Assembly: GCF_000189635.1 (NCBI RefSeq)
Contig: NW_002476422.1
Location: 186,001-250,000 of the forward strand
Origin: Tetrahymena thermophila SB210
Lineage: Eukaryota; Ciliophora; Oligohymenophorea; Hymenostomatida; Tetrahymenidae
Length of the DNA: 64,000 nt
Direction: 5' to 3'
Shown: one piece after another, positions 61,608 through 64,000 of the stretch
Layout of the letters: each line of letters starts with the position of its first letter
Numbering within the stretch: the first letter of the stretch is position 1
Program-made: the position numbers and the translations under genes
The notes under the pieces: generated by a model
Seen by the model: the letters and a program-made list of their open reading frames with translations, nothing else
Told to the model about the DNA's origin: nothing
The model's database searches: none

Positions 61608-64000
61608 TCACTGCTCTTAGATTTTTGAAGCTAACTTTGAGACGCTTGGATACAAATGAGAGTTTTAGATAATTTGCGACTAAGAGAACTCACTTGATTA
61701 AAGTATTTTCTTGCTATTATTTATATGGAGGAGAGGATAAGACTCTTATAGAATAGACTCAGTTAGCTGTTGATGTCTCATTTTTTAGTCTTCAATTATA
61801 TTTACAGGATAATCATAAGATTTATGAATCAATCTACTAAGCTATCTAGCATAGGAGTTATTTATTATATTTTAAGAAGTAAACTTTTTATTTGAGAAGC
61901 TTACAGCAGATTTATTAAGTTATGATTAGCTAGAATTATTTTCATTGTTGTTTAAGATTTAAATGTTGAAGCAATTATTATTACTTAAGTTCAAATTTGA
62001 GTTGTTGTTTTAGTTATTACTGTTATTGTAATTACTATTACATGAATACTCTCTTGGTCTATTTGTTTAGCTAATTCTAGATTTTATTGGTGTATTCATC
62101 TCACTTTTATTGTTCTTTTATCTGTAACTTGGAAGATTTAGCAAATAACCAGCCTCATTCAGTTTCCTTTGCTCACTTCCCAAATTAATACTGCATATTT
62201 AGATATTTTTTTAGAGTTCTTTAATTTTTTGTATGTAATCTGTTTAATCTTTAAAGTCTTTTTAGCTTGTTTCATTACTGCACTAGCTTTCTGGTTTATC
62301 AGGTAAAGAGGATAAATTAAATCTTCTATTTATTTTGCTAGGAGTAAAATCTTTCTTTTGAAGTAGAATATCTTAGTTGCTGTATGAGTTCAAAGCATTA
62401 ACAAAAGATTCAGGCTGATATTAAATATTTTTCTATTAATTTATTTTAATGATTTTATAATTTATATCTGCAGTATTGTTAGAATATGGCTAGTTTTCGT
62501 TATTTCTGTTGATATCGCTGTTATTAAGAATATTTAGCTTCTTTCTAAACTCTGAAATCGATCTCTAGTGATTTTTTTGTCTTGTTCTTATCTAAGAACT
62601 ACCAATTAAGTAAGTATTATTTTGCTATTTTAGTATTGCTGCATCCTCAAAAGCATAGTTTTATTAATTCTTATCTTGAAAAGTCTTATTTAAAGAACTG
62701 CTTCTATCTTTATCACTCCCTTAATTTTATGTTTGTTGTTTCTATTATTACTTTTGCTAATCACCACTCTAATTAATTAATAAAAAAATAGAATATTAAA
62801 TTAATTTTTGTCTAAATTAAAAATAATAAGATTAGAAGAAATTAAATTAAATACTTGATTTTAAGTGTTAAGTGAGGGTAATTTAGTGATATTATTTTGA
62901 TAATAAAAAGGTATATCTATATCTTCATTTAATTATGATTGCTAAGTAGCCATTGTCTATGTTGTTTGTTTTAGATTTTGCATAGTGTTACAAGATATTG
63001 CTTTTTGGTTGCAATTTTGAGTAGCGTTATCAATAGGTCTCTAAGTATTAGCTTATTATTTAAGAAATGAGTATCGTTTTAACGGCTTAGCATAGTTCGG
63101 TTCAATATAAGATTAATCTTATTATGAATTTTAGTTTTAAGTTTTTGGATAAATATTTGATATTTATATTTTGTTGTTTAGAAAAGCTAAGGTACTGTTA
63201 TTCGCATTCTTGTTAATTAGGCTATTAATATGATTATAGTTATTTTATTAACTATTTCTTGAATTGTTTTTCCTCTTTTTTTTGTACTAAGTAAATTACT
63301 CATTGTACTAAGTGATTGACTATTTCACATGTGAATTTTTAATAAGCATGCACATCAAAATATTATTTATGTTCATGCTTGCCCAGTCTTTAGGGTTTGT
63401 GTTTGATTTCTTTAATTAAGTCTTCATTTAATAAGGATAATAAACATCTAATTCATAGATTACAGTACAAGAAGTTTTGTAAATCTCCATGAATCTGTTA
63501 AAAAACATTCCGAAAAAATCACGAATAGTTTAATTATATTACGAGTTCTAATATTTTACGTTAAATTGATAGCTTCCTCCTTATTAATTAAGCAAGTTGT
63601 AAATATCATTCCAGTTAATTTTCAATTAATCTTTCTACAAGCGATCAGGAACTTACTTGATAATGCATTTATTTGTATTGGATATGTTATTATTGTTTTA
63701 AGAAGTGTTGTTATTTTAATTAAAGCTTAAATTGTTATTGCTTTAAGGAAAATTTAAATTATTAATGTTTTGTTAACTGCTTAAGTTGTTATTATTTTGA
63801 GAACTACTTTCGTTAATTTCTGGCTACTATATTTACTATACAAAACTTTCTAATTGTTAAATTTATCCTTGATTTGGAGGTTGCTTTAAGCTTGTATGGC
63901 GTTTAGGCACACTGGTTGATGTGGAAGAAGTGGAATAAGTGTTTCCTTAGCCTTAGAAGCTTTATGAGTTTTGCTAGTAAGAATTTGGATTTTAAGAAAC
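61608..64000 (-). CDS. Gln/Asn/Ser-rich protein of unknown function (5' end outside window)
   Basis: Minus-strand exons >64000-62855 and 62768-61608, with an 86-nt intron (GTATTT...TTAG) that keeps phase 0. At least 768 residues are visible, ending SKIQEQ before TGA 61610-61608. The frame is closed by TGA in the other frames but open throughout here, with very many TAA/TAG glutamines. Most of the sequence is low-complexity Asn/Gln/Ser. One less biased segment at about 63300-63620 carries aromatic, Cys and Lys residues (KDWASMNINNILMC) and could be a folded domain. I do not recognise a family. Low-complexity ciliate proteins of this type are often cytoplasmic or nuclear regulators; that is inference only. 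Confidence 0.7.

Noticed and set aside
1-64000. Chromosome breakage sequences, CRISPR arrays, LTR or virus-like elements
   Set aside because: No chromosome-breakage 15-mer, no spaced short repeats and no capsid, polymerase or protease-like frames were seen by eye.

Overview
The window reads as ciliate nuclear DNA, most likely Tetrahymena or a close relative. It is extremely AT-rich. Every real gene is open only if TAA and TAG are read as glutamine and TGA is the sole stop. Introns are short and AT-rich (about 58-260 nt) with GTAA/GTAT...AG ends. No telomere repeat, rRNA, tRNA, CRISPR array or bacterial operon was seen. All functions below are read from translated motifs; no database search was run.

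Layout. (1) 1-16235: three tandem copies, on the minus strand, of a four-exon gene for a large secreted-then-membrane protein (signal peptide, cysteine-rich repeats, multi-pass C-terminus). Copy 1 runs off the left edge and carries an extra 69-residue repeat; copies 2 and 3 have identical exon lengths (1223 aa each). (2) 16236-20306: a spacer holding a Tc1/mariner-type transposon relic. (3) 18136-54852: a direct tandem duplication (unit A 18136-36295, unit B 36296-54852). Each unit holds the same five plus-strand three-exon ferric-reductase/NOX-superfamily genes in the same order, ten genes in all. Nine are intact; gene 4 of unit A has a one-base frameshift. (4) 56767-57783 (minus): an intronless, secreted GH18 chitinase-like gene. 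(5) 59866-61296 (plus): an S1/P1-type zinc nuclease with an added C-terminal membrane anchor. (6) 61608->64000 (minus): the C-terminal part of a Gln/Asn/Ser-rich protein of unknown role.

The ten reductases share a six-helix core with two bis-histidine haem pairs, an FAD-binding HPFS motif, a GGIGVTP nucleotide loop and a CGP motif. Both histidine pairs are spaced 14 residues apart, which fits ferric reductases (FRE) better than NADPH oxidases. They would pass electrons from cytosolic NAD(P)H across a membrane. Paralogues differ mainly in Q-rich N-termini and gene 4 is the most divergent.

The most unusual observation concerns translation starts. Genes 1, 2 and 5 of both units have an open, frame-preserved extension upstream of their first ATG. 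It begins with CTG-AGT, GTG-AGT and TTG-AGT respectively, at the place where gene 4 begins with ATG-AGT. This suggests either non-AUG initiation or a hidden upstream exon.
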